The notes: generated by a model not told the origin, from the sequence alone. Counted from the stretch's first letter, positions 15,150 to 25,237 are shown. The stretch is 57,512 bases of DNA from Acidobacteriota bacterium (GCA_021781455.1 JAJXWV010000052.1:1-57512); one strand, 5' to 3'. Numbers and translations are program-made.

Positions 15150-17330
15150 ATGAACCGACAGCATGCACTTGCCATCGCGCTCAGCGTCGCTCTCTCGTCG
15201 CTGGTCCAGCCGGTCGTCTTTGCGCAGACAGCCGCTCCGGCCGACAAGCCGGCCGCGGCTCCGGCATTCACCGAAGCGAACCCGTTCTACACACCGAGCA
15301 AGCTTCCCTACCAGGCGCCTCCCTTCGACAAGATCAAGGACTCCGATTTCGCGCCCGCGATCGAAGAAGGAATGAAAGAAGAGATCGCCGATTACGAGAA
15401 GATCGCGAACAATCCGGAACCTGCGACCTTCGCCAATACGATCGAAGCCATGGAGCGAACGGGCCAGCTTCTGCGGCGTGTGTCGCGCGTCTTCGGCGGC
15501 CTCGTGCAGTCGAACACGAATCCGACGCTGCAGAGTCTTCAGCGCGAGCTGGCGCCGAAGCAGGCGGCCCATCGGGACGCGATCTACCTCAACCCGAAGC
15601 TGTTCGCGCGGGTGAAAGCCGTTTACGAGCAGCGCGCGTCGCTCGATCCGGAGGCCAAGCGGCTCGTCGAAGAGGATTACAAGGACTTCGTGCGCGCCGG
15701 AGCGCTTCTGTCGCCTGAAGACCAGGCCACGCTGCGTGAGCTCAACAAGGAGCAATCGAAGCTCACCACCGAGTTCCGCCGCAGAATCCTCGCCGACACG
15801 AATGCCGGCGCGATCGTCGTCGACGATCCGAAGCTCCTGGCCGGCCTCTCCGAAGCCGATCTCGCCGGCGCAGCCCAGAACGCCAAGGAACGCGGACTCG
15901 CCGGCAAGTGGGTGCTGCCGCTCCAGAACACGACTCAACAGCCTCCGCTGACGAACCTCGATGACCGCGCCATGCGCGAGCGCATGTTCAAGGCGTCAAG
16001 CCAGCGCGGCGATCACGGCGGCGACAACGACACGAAAGCGATCGTCACCCGCCTGGCACAGCTCCGTGCCCAGCGCGCGAAGCTGCTCGGCTATCCGACC
16101 TTCGCCGCTTACCAGCTCGACCAGCAGATGGCGAAGACGCCCGAAAACGCGTTCAAGCTCATGACCGACCTCGTGCCTGCCGCCACCGCCAAAGCGGCGG
16201 ATGAAGCAGCGCGCATCCAGAAGGTCATCGACGCCCAGAAGGGCGGATTCAAGCTCGCGCCGTACGACTGGCAGTTCTACGCCGAGGAAGTGCGGAAGGC
16301 CGAGTACAACCTCGATGAAGATGAAGTGCGGCCGTATCTCCTGCTCGACCGCGTTCTCAACGACGGCGTCTTCTACGCCGCCAACAGGCTGTACGGCCTG
16401 ACCTTCAAGGAGCGGAAGGACATCCCCGTCTATCAGCCGGACGTGCGCGTCTGGGAAGTGTTCGACAAGGACGGAAAGTCACTCGCTCTCTTCTACGGCG
16501 ACTTCTTCGCCCGTCCTAACAAGGCCGGCGGCGCCTGGTCCAGCGGATTCATGGGCCAGAGCAAGCTCCTCGGCACCCGACCCGTCGTCACCAACACCGA
16601 GAACATCCCCAAGCCCGCACCGGGACAGCCGGCGCTGCTGACGTTCACCGAAGTCACGACCATGTTCCACGAGTTCGGTCACGCCCTGAACAGCATGTTC
16701 CAGAACGTGACCTATCCGTCGCTCAGCGGCAATCTGCCCCGCGATTTCGTCGAAGTGCCGTCACAGTTCAACGAGCACTGGGCGCTCGAGCCGGCGGTGT
16801 TCGCGAATTACGCGAAGCACTACAAGACCGGCGAGCCGATGCCGGCCGCGCTCGTGGAAAAGATCAGGAAGGCGGAGAAGTTCAATCAGGGCTACGCCAT
16901 GACCGAATATCTCGGCGCCGCCCTGCTGGACATGGCCTGGCACACGCTGCCGGCCGACGCGCCGCCGCAGGATCCTGAGGCGTTCGAAGCCGCGGCACTG
17001 GCGAAGTACAAGATCAACATGCCGGAAGTGCCGCCGCGGTATCACACGACCTACTTCTCGCACATCTGGTCGAGCGGCTATTCGGCCGGGTACTACGCGT
17101 ACCTGTGGAGCGAAGTGATCGACCACGACGCGTACTACTGGTTCAAGGACCACGGCGGAATGACTCGCGAGAACGGCCAGCGCTTCCGGGACATGGTCCT
17201 GTCGAAGGGCGGCACGGAAGAGGCGGCGGCGATGTACCGCGCCTTCGCCGGACGCGATCCGAGTGTCAAGCCGCTGCTGATCGAGCGCGGACTGGAGAAC
17301 GAGAAGCCCGCGACCGGCGGAACTCGGTAA
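15150..17330 (+). CDS. M3 family metallopeptidase, exported (Dcp type)
   Basis: A 726-aa paralogue of the 7623 gene, with an ordinary signal peptide (ending VVFAQ) rather than a lipobox and no proline spacer. The zinc site is H507-E-F-G-H511 with E535, one residue closer than in the paralogue. AGAAGGA precedes the ATG at 15150; the longer frame upstream is repeat DNA. Expected to cleave oligopeptides in the periplasm. The two copies differ mainly in how they are localised. Confidence 0.95.
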   Translation: MNRQHALAIALSVALSSLVQPVVFAQTAAPADKPAAAPAFTEANPFYTPSKLPYQAPPFDKIKDSDFAPAIEEGMKEEIADYEKIANNPEPATFANTIEAMERTGQLLRRVSRVFGGLVQSNTNPTLQSLQRELAPKQAAHRDAIYLNPKLFARVKAVYEQRASLDPEAKRLVEEDYKDFVRAGALLSPEDQATLRELNKEQSKLTTEFRRRILADTNAGAIVVDDPKLLAGLSEADLAGAAQNAKERGLAGKWVLPLQNTTQQPPLTNLDDRAMRERMFKASSQRGDHGGDNDTKAIVTRLAQLRAQRAKLLGYPTFAAYQLDQQMAKTPENAFKLMTDLVPAATAKAADEAARIQKVIDAQKGGFKLAPYDWQFYAEEVRKAEYNLDEDEVRPYLLLDRVLNDGVFYAANRLYGLTFKERKDIPVYQPDVRVWEVFDKDGKSLALFYGDFFARPNKAGGAWSSGFMGQSKLLGTRPVVTNTENIPKPAPGQPALLTFTEVTTMFHEFGHALNSMFQNVTYPSLSGNLPRDFVEVPSQFNEHWALEPAVFANYAKHYKTGEPMPAALVEKIRKAEKFNQGYAMTEYLGAALLDMAWHTLPADAPPQDPEAFEAAALAKYKINMPEVPPRYHTTYFSHIWSSGYSAGYYAYLWSEVIDHDAYYWFKDHGGMTRENGQRFRDMVLSKGGTEEAAAMYRAFAGRDPSVKPLLIERGLENEKPATGGTR

Positions 17331-17353
17331 CAACTTTCCCCTTTGCCTCAACG

Positions 17354-17387
17354 AGCGGCGGGCGTGAGCGCCCGCCGCTTTTGTTTT
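17354..17387 (+). terminator. Rho-independent terminator after the second M3 peptidase
   Basis: AGCGGCGGGCG (17354-17364) pairs perfectly with CGCCCGCCGCT (17369-17379) over a TGAG loop and is followed by TTTGTTTT. It lies 24 bp after the stop. Confidence 0.93.
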
Positions 17388-17393
17388 AGGAGT

Positions 17394-17436
17394 GCGGGCA
17401 TCCTGCCCGCCGGTCGCCGGGCTTCCAGCCCGGCGA
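17394..17436. repeat. Two small adjacent palindromes
   Basis: GCGGGCATCCTGCCCGC and CGCCGGGCTTCCAGCCCGGCG are neighbouring palindromes just after the terminator and 20 bp before the next gene. They resemble the GGACAGGCT unit at 4394. Confidence 0.7.
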
Positions 17437-17455
17437 CGATCGGCCTGCACCTGGA

Positions 17456-18712
17456 ATGCTTCCTGCTGAGATCGTCGCCGCTGATTTGTTCGATGCCCCT
17501 CGCGCGCAAGCCATGGCTTCGCCACCCGACAGTCCACCGGATTTCGCCGGCGCTCCTGAGAGAGCGGCGGCTGAGCCATTTCGCGAACGGCGTGTGTTCA
17601 ACCTCTTCGAAGAGCTCGGCGACGGAACTGCCGAGCCTCTCCGGAGCGTGCGCCTCCGCCTGACGCTGCGTTGGCTGCGATTCGCCCCGATCATCATCTT
17701 CCTCGGGCTGGCTGTGCACTTCTTCCTGCCGCGGCTGGGCGGTCTCGCGGAGTCACTCGACACCATCCGCAACATGTCGTGGTGGGTGCTCACGTTCGCT
17801 GTTCTGACCCAGGGGCTCAGCTACCTGGCCAACGGTTCGCTGCTGAAGGCGGCAGTCGGCTTCACCGGCGAGCACATCCCGCTGCGGCGGGCCACGGTGA
17901 TCGTCATGGCAGCCTCGACAACGGCGCTGGTCGCCGGCGGCGTGGTCGGTTATGCCGCGGCCATCTACCAGTGGACGCGGAGGAGGACCAGCCGCCATGC
18001 CGCGGCCATCGCCACGACGGTGCCGACGCTGTTCGACACGGGCGCGCTGCTCGTGTTCGCGCTGGCCGGCGCGGTCGAGCTCTTCGCCATCGGGCGCCTT
18101 CCGCGCACGGCCATCATCGGGCTGGGCATCGTGACCACGGTGTTAGGCGCGCTGCTCTTCGTCGGTTTCTATGGCCTGGCGCGTCCCGCTCGCCTTCGCG
18201 CGCTGCTCCAGGCCGCGGGCCGCACTCGTCCGGGGCGCAGGTTTCTGGGCGAGGACGTGATCGCCGATGTCGTCGAGCGATTTCGCGAGGTCGCACACGC
18301 ACTGAAGAACCGCGGCGGTCTGACGGCCGCTGCGGCCGCCCTGCTGAATCTCTTCTTCGACGTCGCCACGCTGGAGATCGCCTTCATCGCCACCGGCCAT
18401 CCGGTTCCGGTCTCCGTCCTCGTGGCCGGCTATGGAGTGCCGCTGCTGCTCGGTCGATCGAGCTTCGTGCCCGGAGGTGTGGCAGTCGTCGAAGTGGGAA
18501 TGACCGCGATCTTCGTCTCCCTCGGCGTGCTGTCGCACATCGCCGTCGTGGCCATCCTGACCTACCGCCTGCTGTCGTTCTGGCTGCCGACGCTGATCGG
18601 AATTCCGATGGCCGTCATGCTCCAGGCCTCGCGCCGCCGGCTTCCCGCGCACGACCGGCGCAAGACCGCGCGAACACGCCAGGCGCCGAGCGCCGCCCCC
18701 CCGTCACTCTGA
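17456..18712 (+). CDS. Flippase-like integral membrane protein (LPG synthase TM / UPF0104)
   Basis: A 418-aa protein with a ~70-residue soluble N-terminus and about eight hydrophobic segments. The C-terminal half carries the family pattern: PGGVAVVEVGMTAIFVSLGV followed by YRLLSFWLPTLIG. This domain occurs in lysylphosphatidylglycerol synthases and in stand-alone putative lipid flippases; the aminoacyl-transfer domain is absent here, so transport or flipping of a lipid is the better guess. The start is uncertain (ATG at 17513 also possible). The last residues PPSL and the stop come from the repeat at 18701. Confidence 0.8.
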   Translation: MLPAEIVAADLFDAPRAQAMASPPDSPPDFAGAPERAAAEPFRERRVFNLFEELGDGTAEPLRSVRLRLTLRWLRFAPIIIFLGLAVHFFLPRLGGLAESLDTIRNMSWWVLTFAVLTQGLSYLANGSLLKAAVGFTGEHIPLRRATVIVMAASTTALVAGGVVGYAAAIYQWTRRRTSRHAAAIATTVPTLFDTGALLVFALAGAVELFAIGRLPRTAIIGLGIVTTVLGALLFVGFYGLARPARLRALLQAAGRTRPGRRFLGEDVIADVVERFREVAHALKNRGGLTAAAAALLNLFFDVATLEIAFIATGHPVPVSVLVAGYGVPLLLGRSSFVPGGVAVVEVGMTAIFVSLGVLSHIAVVAILTYRLLSFWLPTLIGIPMAVMLQASRRRLPAHDRRKTARTRQAPSAAPPSL

Positions 18713-18874
18713 GCCGGCGGAGCCTCGGGTGGCTGGGCGGGTGTGCGGCGGAGCGCGGCGAAGAGTCTCCAGATTGCACGGTCGCGGAGTCTTGCCCTTG
18801 ATCACCGCTCCTCGTGGAGAAGCCGGCTCACCACAATCGTGCAATTTTGAGACTCTTCGCCGGCTCAGAGTGAC
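18701..18874. repeat. CACTCTGAGCCGGCG element between convergent genes
   Basis: The left end CCGTCACTCTGAGCCGGCGG supplies the stop codon of the 17456 gene and the right end CCGGCTCAGAGTGACGG ends 2 bp from the stop of the 18878 gene. The element therefore is the whole intergenic space. GCGAAGAGTCTC and GAGACTCTTCGC lie inside. Confidence 0.92.
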
Positions 18875-18877
18875 GGT

Positions 18878-21800
18878 TTACCGCATCGCGATCGGGGCGA
18901 GGCCGGCCGTTTTCAATTTGTCGTTGAATGCGGCGAGATCCTTCGCCTTGAACTCGCTCCATGCGGCGACAGCGCCGTCGGACGTCGCGCGCAGCTTTGT
19001 GTACGAGTCGCGCGCGTCTTGCGTCGGCGCGGCGTCGGCGCCGTCGACGGCACCGGCGAGGGTCTGCAGAGCGGTCGCGGCGAAGGTCAGGCTGGTCGTC
19101 GTTTTCGGCGGGATCCACCAGCTGTTCTCTTCGTTCGCTGCCGGAACGATTCCGGAAATCTCGCTGGCGCGGGCCAGCGCGGCTTCTGCGGTTTTCGTCA
19201 GACCGCCGGAGAACGTGCCGTGACGCTTCGTCAGATTCCCGATCACGGCCCGTGCCTCGTTGAACGCCCCGGCCACCGCCACGCGAGTGGTCTCGACCTG
19301 CCTTGCCAGGGCGTACTGCTCCGCGTACGCGGTGGCCGGAAGGTTCACGCGCGGATCGGGAGCGACGGTCAGCGGCTGCGTCAGGCGCTGTGTGCCCACG
19401 GTGAGTGCGACCGTGTAGTTGCCCGGCGGCGCCCAGACTCCTTCGCCCCCGCGCCGGCCTGCTGGCAACCCCGCCGCGGCGGCGTAGTACAGCGGCCACA
19501 CGAAGCGGTGCATGCCCGGCGTGGTCTGCAGCGCCGGCGGCGTGACGAACCATTCCGGCGCCACGGTCAGCGTCTGCAGATTCGGCCTGGCCACGGGATC
19601 GCTGCTGCTGTAGCGGCGGACCAGGTTGTTCTGTGCGTCGAGTATTTCCAGGGTGATCGCCGGCGCCCCCGCCGGAACGACGTAGTCGATGTACGCGCCG
19701 TTAGGCGGATTGGACGCCAGGGCCTCGTCCTTCGGCATCGGAGTTCCCGTGAACCCGGCCTGGCGCTCGCGGATCGCCGTGGCCGGCTTGAACAGCCAGG
19801 CGCCCGCGCTCACCTCGGTGGCCTGCCGCAGCGGCGTCAGGTCGTCGATGGCCCAGAAGGCGCGGCCGTGCGTGGCGATCACCAGATCGTTGCCGTGCAC
19901 GTCGAGGTCGCGAACCGACGTCACCGGCAGGTTCAGCTGCAGCGGCTGCCAGTGGTCGCCGTCGTCGAACGACACATAAACGCCCTTTTCCGTTCCGGCG
20001 TACAGCATGCCCTTGCGCACGGTGTCCTCGCGGACGGCGTTGACGAAGCTGCCGTCGGGAATGCCGCTGGCGACCAGCTGCCACGTTTTGCCGCCGTCGT
20101 GGGTGCGATAGACGTAAGGCTTGAAGTCGTCGAGACGGTGCCGGTCGATCGCGGCGTACGCGGTCTCGGCGTCGAAGTGTGAGGTGTCGATGAGGCCGAC
20201 CTTCGACCACGCCGTCAGCTCCGGCGGGGTGACGTTCTGCCAGTGCGCGCCGTCGTCGCGGGTGCGCCAGATCAGGCCGTCGTCGGTGCCGACCCAGACG
20301 TCGTGGTCGGCCGAGCGCGACGGGGCAATGGCATAGACGACACCGAGACGCGAACCGGGGCCGGGCTTCAGCGCCGCGGTCACCGGATCGAGGTTCGCTG
20401 GTGCCCCGGGATTCTCGCGCGTCAGGTCGGGGCTGATCACACTCCAGTGATTGCCTCCGTCGGCGGTGCGGAAGACGCGCTGGTTCGCAAAGTAGAGCAG
20501 CCGCTGATCGCGCGGCGAGAACACCAGCGGCAGCGTCCAGGTGCGGCGACCATTCTCCGGATAGGCGAGCGTCGGATCGACCGACTGAGTCTGCATCGTC
20601 CTGGTGTCGAGCTTGTTGACCCGCCCGCCGTAGATGACCTCGGGGTCCTTCGGGTCGGGAGCCACGTTGTCGCTCTCGCCTCCCGCGGTGATCTCGCGGA
20701 AGTTCATCAGGTTGATGCCGTCGATGGTGTTGGTGCGGCTGGGAATGCCGGCCGCGCCGGAGTCCTGCTGCGCGCCGTAGACCCAGTACGGAAAACGATT
20801 GTCGGTGATGACGTGGTAGAACTGGCCGGTCGGCTGGTTGTACCAGGAGCTCCAGGTTTTTCCGCCGTTGAGGGATACGACGCATCCCTGGTCGACGCCG
20901 AGGATGCGGTGCGCGGGATTCTGCGGATCGATCCAGAGCTGGTGGTAGTCGTCGCCGCCCGGCGCGCCCTTGATGGGGATGAACGTCTTCCCGGCGTCTG
21001 CGGATCGATAGACGTTGATGTTGATCGAGTAGACCACGTCGGGATTCTTCGGCTCGACGTTGACGCCGCCGAAGTACCATCCTCGGCCCCACACGCGCGA
21101 GTCGGCGCTGGCGCGGGTCCAGGTGGCGCCGGCGTCGTCGGAGCGGTACATGCCGCCCTTCCCGGCGTCGACGACGGCGTAGACGCGGCTGGGCTGGCTG
21201 GGTGCCACGGCCACACCGATGCGCCCCGGTTTCGCGGGCAGGCCGCCGCCTAACATCGTCCAGCTGTCGCCGCCGTCGGTGGACTTGTACAGCCCGCTGT
21301 TAGGCCCGTTCGATGGTGGGTAGACGCTCCAGGGCGTGCGGCGCGTCTGCCAGAGCGCGGCATAGAGGACTTTCGGGTTGCCGGGCTCGAAGGCCAGGTC
21401 GATGGCTCCGGTGTCGCTGTCGAAGCGGTCGGTCGCCGTCACTTTGCCCCTGGAGGGGCCGCCGAGGATTTTCGACCAGGTGCGGCCGCCGTCGGTGGAG
21501 CGGTAGACGCCGCGCTCGGCGTTGGCAGCGTACGGATGGCCTAACGCGGCCACGTAGACCAGATCGGGGTTCGACGGGTCGACCAGGATGCGCCCGATCT
21601 GCTGTGAATCGCGCAGCCCCACGTTCGCCCACGTCTTTCCGCCGTCGACCGACTTGTAGACGCCGTCGCCCTGGGCGATGTCCGAGCGCATGTCCGCTTC
21701 ACCCGTTCCGACGTAGAGAACTCGCGGATTGGAGGGGGCCACGGCGAGCGCGCCGATCGAGCCGACCGGCTGGCCGTCGAAGATCGGATCCCAGGTCCGC

Positions 21801-22012
21801 CCGGCATCGCGCGTCTTCCACACCCCGCCGTTCACGCTGCCGAAGTAGAAATGCTCCGGCTCGCCCGGCACGCCGCTGACCGCGAGCACCCGCCCGCCGC
21901 GGAACGGCCCCAGGAGCCGCCAGTGCAGGTCCTGGAAGAGAGCGGGATCGACCGCGTATGCAGAGGTGGCCAGCAGCAGCAGTGCGAAAACCGTCAGTCG
22001 ACGCAGCGTCAT
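18878..22012 (-). CDS. Exported Asp-box (sortilin/VPS10-like) beta-propeller protein
   Basis: A 1044-aa secreted protein with a signal peptide (ending TSAYA) and about ten Asp-box units of the form S-x-D-x-G-x-T-W (for example SVDGGKTW, STDGGRTW, SDDAGATW, HDGGKTW) over residues ~40-700, giving one or two propellers. The last ~300 residues hold a beta-rich domain and a helical end. Such proteins resemble bacterial sialidase/xyloglucanase propellers but lack a visible catalytic set, so the function is unknown. GGAGG precedes the ATG. Confidence 0.88.
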   Translation of the reverse strand: MTLRRLTVFALLLLATSAYAVDPALFQDLHWRLLGPFRGGRVLAVSGVPGEPEHFYFGSVNGGVWKTRDAGRTWDPIFDGQPVGSIGALAVAPSNPRVLYVGTGEADMRSDIAQGDGVYKSVDGGKTWANVGLRDSQQIGRILVDPSNPDLVYVAALGHPYAANAERGVYRSTDGGRTWSKILGGPSRGKVTATDRFDSDTGAIDLAFEPGNPKVLYAALWQTRRTPWSVYPPSNGPNSGLYKSTDGGDSWTMLGGGLPAKPGRIGVAVAPSQPSRVYAVVDAGKGGMYRSDDAGATWTRASADSRVWGRGWYFGGVNVEPKNPDVVYSININVYRSADAGKTFIPIKGAPGGDDYHQLWIDPQNPAHRILGVDQGCVVSLNGGKTWSSWYNQPTGQFYHVITDNRFPYWVYGAQQDSGAAGIPSRTNTIDGINLMNFREITAGGESDNVAPDPKDPEVIYGGRVNKLDTRTMQTQSVDPTLAYPENGRRTWTLPLVFSPRDQRLLYFANQRVFRTADGGNHWSVISPDLTRENPGAPANLDPVTAALKPGPGSRLGVVYAIAPSRSADHDVWVGTDDGLIWRTRDDGAHWQNVTPPELTAWSKVGLIDTSHFDAETAYAAIDRHRLDDFKPYVYRTHDGGKTWQLVASGIPDGSFVNAVREDTVRKGMLYAGTEKGVYVSFDDGDHWQPLQLNLPVTSVRDLDVHGNDLVIATHGRAFWAIDDLTPLRQATEVSAGAWLFKPATAIRERQAGFTGTPMPKDEALASNPPNGAYIDYVVPAGAPAITLEILDAQNNLVRRYSSSDPVARPNLQTLTVAPEWFVTPPALQTTPGMHRFVWPLYYAAAAGLPAGRRGGEGVWAPPGNYTVALTVGTQRLTQPLTVAPDPRVNLPATAYAEQYALARQVETTRVAVAGAFNEARAVIGNLTKRHGTFSGGLTKTAEAALARASEISGIVPAANEENSWWIPPKTTTSLTFAATALQTLAGAVDGADAAPTQDARDSYTKLRATSDGAVAAWSEFKAKDLAAFNDKLKTAGLAPIAMR

Positions 22013-22095
22013 CGTTCCTCCATGCGCGCGAGGGCGCGAAGGGCGAATTATGCTTCAGACGGCAGATCGCAGATGGCAGATCGCAGGTGGTGGCA

Positions 22096-22333
22096 CCGTC
22101 ACTCTGAGCCGGTCGGTGTGGGGCAGGCTTTCCAGCCTGCCCTCCCTGGCGGGCTCGAACGATCGCACCACACGAGGGGCGGCGAAGAGTCTCCAGATTG
22201 CGCGATCGCGGTGAGCCTGCTGCCACATGTGATCCGCTCCAGCCTAACAATCGTCCCGGTAAGAGATCCTTCGCCGCGCTCCACCGCTGCCCCCACCCAC
22301 CACCCCCGCGGTTCCGCCGGCTCAGGATGACGG
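22096..22333. repeat. CACTCTGAGCCGG element with inserted palindrome
   Basis: The ends CCGTCACTCTGAGCCGG and CCGGCTCAGGATGACGG bracket GCGGCGAAGAGTCTCC and a TAAGAGATCCTTCGCCGC counterpart. A GGCAGGCTTTCCAGCCTGCC palindrome is nested inside the left half (~22122-22142). Next to it, 22050-22088 holds CAGATCGCAG tandem words. Together they fill the gene-free 22013-22355 stretch. Confidence 0.85.
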
Positions 22334-22355
22334 ATTCGCGATCCGCGATCCGCAA

Positions 22356-24638
22356 TCACCGCTGCCAGGCGTACGAGACTTTCACGAACGCCTGTCGCAA
22401 TGCGGGCGAGTACCCGTAGCCGGGACCGCTCTCGGGAGCCACGAGCTCGCGGTCGTCGCCGTACCCGACGTAGAAGACCGTCTGCCAGTTCAGCTTGAAC
22501 GCGTAGAGGGCGGAGAGCGTTCGGGAGCCGTCGCGAAAATCGACGGAGTCGAGGTACAGCGAGGCGTCGCGATCGGTGCGCACGTACTGCCCGACGACGC
22601 GGAGGAACGATCGCGCCGTGAAGTTGTACGTGGCCTTCAGACGCTGCACGCGCGCCGTAAACAGGCGCTGTTGATCGAGCAGCGTCAGCCAGTCGTACTG
22701 GCCGTTGTAGTCGAGCTCGAGGTGATCGGTGGGGCGGAACTGCGCATTGCCCTGGATCGATCCGCCGCGGCCCGGGCGGCCGTTGTCGAAGTCGATGTCC
22801 GAGCCGAACTGCCCTTCCACCTCGATGCGCTGGACGACGCGGGAGGGGCTGGCCCGCAACCGAAAATGTGTCTGCTGGCGCCTGATCGTGACCGCGCCGG
22901 CGCGGATGCGGTCCAGCGAGTACTGCACGCTCATGTACGTCGTCCATCGGCCGTCCGCTTCCACCCCCGGCGCGATGAAGCGGTAGACGAGCTTGCCGTC
23001 GCGCTGGCCCGTGTAGTCGGCGTCGACGAACGGCCTGACGCGCGAGAAGAAGCCCGTCGGGCGGAACGTGTACCCGCCCTCTCCGAACGACTCGCGCGTG
23101 CCGACCTGCGGCACGAAACCGAGGTCCGCGCGGAAGTCGTTGCCGCGGTCGATGAGCTCCAGTCTCCAGTCGACGTGCACGGTCGAATGCGACCATTCCA
23201 GCTGGCCGGCATGCGATCGAAGCCGCCGCCCGTCCCACTCCACAGCCAGGTCGGGACGATCCGGTGTCAGGCTGTCGCTGAAGAGCAGCTGTCCCTGGAT
23301 GTTGTCGTGCTCGCCGGCCCGCCACAGAAAATCGGGCCCGAAGACGCGGTTGTGCGCACCCCCTTCGATCTCGCGGTCGGTGACGAGGAAACTGGCGAAC
23401 GACGATCCGATGTCGTGACGGGCCCGGCCGATCAGGTTCCGTGAGCTGAGATCGAGGTTTGCGAACGAGGAGTTGTTCGGTCCCGGGATGATCACCGATC
23501 CCCCGCCGCGGTCGTCCGCCACCAGGATCGTGTAGGCGGTGTCGCCGGCCGTACCGGTTGCGCGCGCTCCCCAGCGTGGCGAGTTGATCTCCCGCGTGTA
23601 TACGGCCTGGATCGGCGTTCCGAACAGGTCCTTGCCTTCCAGGAAGAAGGGCCGTTTCTCGGGATAGAAGAGGGCGAAGCGCTGGTTGGCGGTGACGGCG
23701 GCAACGTCGGACTCGACCTGTGAGAAGTCGGGGTTGATCGTGGCGTCGAGGGCGATGTGGGTGTTAGGCGTCCATTTCGCGTCGGCGCCCAGCTGCGTGT
23801 CGGTGGTGCCGTTGCCGAGGGGCGAGCCAGTCCCGTCCACCGGCTGGTCACTGTGCGTGATGGTCGTGTAAGGCGCCACCACGAAATGAGAAGAAGACGG
23901 CAGGTCGTGCAGGCCGACCATGGGCGGGAAGAGACAGACGGTGCAGTTCGCGCCGCGCGGCACCGGCTGCGAGGCGATCTGGTAGCGGCGGTCGCGCGGA
24001 TAGTTGCGGAACAGCAGCAGCGGCCAGTTCTGATCGTTTCCCGGCGAGTAGCGCAGTGACGAGAAGGGGATGCGCATCTCCACGGACCAGCCCTCGGCGC
24101 TGATGCGCCCTGCCGAGTCCCAGTAGAAATCGGGGGCGGCGTCCTCGCCGGTGGCGTCGCTGTTGAGGCCGTCGCCCTGCACGCCGCGCGGAGTGGCGAT
24201 GAACTCCACCCCGGTCTTGTGGTCCTCGCTGGGGTTGAGGATGACCACGTTGTAGTCGATGGTGTCGTCGATGTTGTCGCGATCGGTATAGGGAGCGCGG
24301 ATGGCGCGGGGATCGGGGTCGTAGTTGACGAAGGCGATGTAGAGGAAGCGGTCGTCGTAGCCGAGGTAGGCCACGGTGCGGACGCGCGGCTCGATGTTGT
24401 CGTCGGGGCTGAACTCCCACCACTTCTCGACGCGGGCGGCCCCCTGCCACTCCGCGGCGGTGACGTTGCCGTCGATGACCGGCGCCGCGGCGAGCCGGTG
24501 AATCTCGAATTGCGCGGGCGCGCCGGGAACCTTCACGGTCTGGCCGAAGGCACACGCTGCGACCAGAACCGCGCCAATGGCGAACCGTGCGGCGAACCGC
24601 CACGGCGCCACGGCAACTCTGGTCAAACACGAATTCAT
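22356..24638 (-). CDS. Exported DUF5916 / CBM9-like domain protein
   Basis: About 760 aa. A signal-like N-terminus (VLVAACAFGQ) is followed by a carbohydrate-binding-family-9-like domain at ~40-230 (APVIDGNVTAAEWQGA, FLYIAFVNYDPDP, VEMRIPFSSLRY). The rest is DUF5916-like and beta-rich, with alternating aromatic strands typical of an outer-membrane barrel, including FYPEKRPFFLEGKDLF. The function is unknown; an outer-membrane role is inferred. The start at 24638 is chosen because the signal follows it. Confidence 0.85.
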   Translation of the reverse strand: MNSCLTRVAVAPWRFAARFAIGAVLVAACAFGQTVKVPGAPAQFEIHRLAAAPVIDGNVTAAEWQGAARVEKWWEFSPDDNIEPRVRTVAYLGYDDRFLYIAFVNYDPDPRAIRAPYTDRDNIDDTIDYNVVILNPSEDHKTGVEFIATPRGVQGDGLNSDATGEDAAPDFYWDSAGRISAEGWSVEMRIPFSSLRYSPGNDQNWPLLLFRNYPRDRRYQIASQPVPRGANCTVCLFPPMVGLHDLPSSSHFVVAPYTTITHSDQPVDGTGSPLGNGTTDTQLGADAKWTPNTHIALDATINPDFSQVESDVAAVTANQRFALFYPEKRPFFLEGKDLFGTPIQAVYTREINSPRWGARATGTAGDTAYTILVADDRGGGSVIIPGPNNSSFANLDLSSRNLIGRARHDIGSSFASFLVTDREIEGGAHNRVFGPDFLWRAGEHDNIQGQLLFSDSLTPDRPDLAVEWDGRRLRSHAGQLEWSHSTVHVDWRLELIDRGNDFRADLGFVPQVGTRESFGEGGYTFRPTGFFSRVRPFVDADYTGQRDGKLVYRFIAPGVEADGRWTTYMSVQYSLDRIRAGAVTIRRQQTHFRLRASPSRVVQRIEVEGQFGSDIDFDNGRPGRGGSIQGNAQFRPTDHLELDYNGQYDWLTLLDQQRLFTARVQRLKATYNFTARSFLRVVGQYVRTDRDASLYLDSVDFRDGSRTLSALYAFKLNWQTVFYVGYGDDRELVAPESGPGYGYSPALRQAFVKVSYAWQR

Positions 24639-24739
24639 GACTTCTGCGGCGCGCGAGTTTAGCCGAACGCGGGAGCTGCCTGCCGCACCTATCGCACACA
24701 TGCCTGTAACTTCTACGATCGGTCCCGTCCGATGTTCTA

Positions 24740-25174
24740 ATGACGCTCATGCGTGACCTCGACCTCGGCCGCGGCATCGTCGTCCCGGCGCAGCTCTTGC
24801 GCGCGGTCACTTCGCGCAGCGGTGGACCGGGAGGGCAGAACGTCAACAAGGTCGAGACGCGGGTCACGATCGAAGTGGACGTCGAGGCGCTTCCGCTCTC
24901 GGCCGACGAGAAGCAGCTCGTGCGCGGTCGGCTGGCCGGCCGGATCAACCGCCAGGGGGTCCTGCGCGTGACCTCGCAGGCCGAGCGCAGTCAGATCGCC
25001 AATCGTGATCGCGCGCTGTCGCGGCTCGAGGAGATCCTTCACGACGCGATCGTTCCGGTCCGCCCGCGGAAGAAGACCAGGACTCCGAAGGCGGCCAAGC
25101 GCAAGAGGCTCGAGGAGAAACGGCGGCGGAGCGAGATCAAGAAGCTGCGGGGGAGGGGTGAGGGCGCCGGGTGA
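24740..25174 (+). CDS. arfB: Peptidyl-tRNA hydrolase ArfB (stalled-ribosome rescue)
   Basis: A 144-aa release-factor-like protein. It has the catalytic GGQ at residues 31-33 within SGGPGGQNVNKVETRV and a basic C-terminal tail (RPRKKTRTPKAAKRKRLEEK) that enters the empty mRNA channel of stalled ribosomes. It lacks the codon-recognition domains of RF1/RF2. It hydrolyses peptidyl-tRNA on non-stop ribosomes. An internal ATG at 24749 is an alternative start. Confidence 0.93.
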   Translation: MTLMRDLDLGRGIVVPAQLLRAVTSRSGGPGGQNVNKVETRVTIEVDVEALPLSADEKQLVRGRLAGRINRQGVLRVTSQAERSQIANRDRALSRLEEILHDAIVPVRPRKKTRTPKAAKRKRLEEKRRRSEIKKLRGRGEGAG

Positions 25175-25237
25175 GGGGCGTGGACCTCAGACGATCCAAG
25201 CGCGCGACGGGCGCGATCGATCCTTGGTCCGCCGCGC

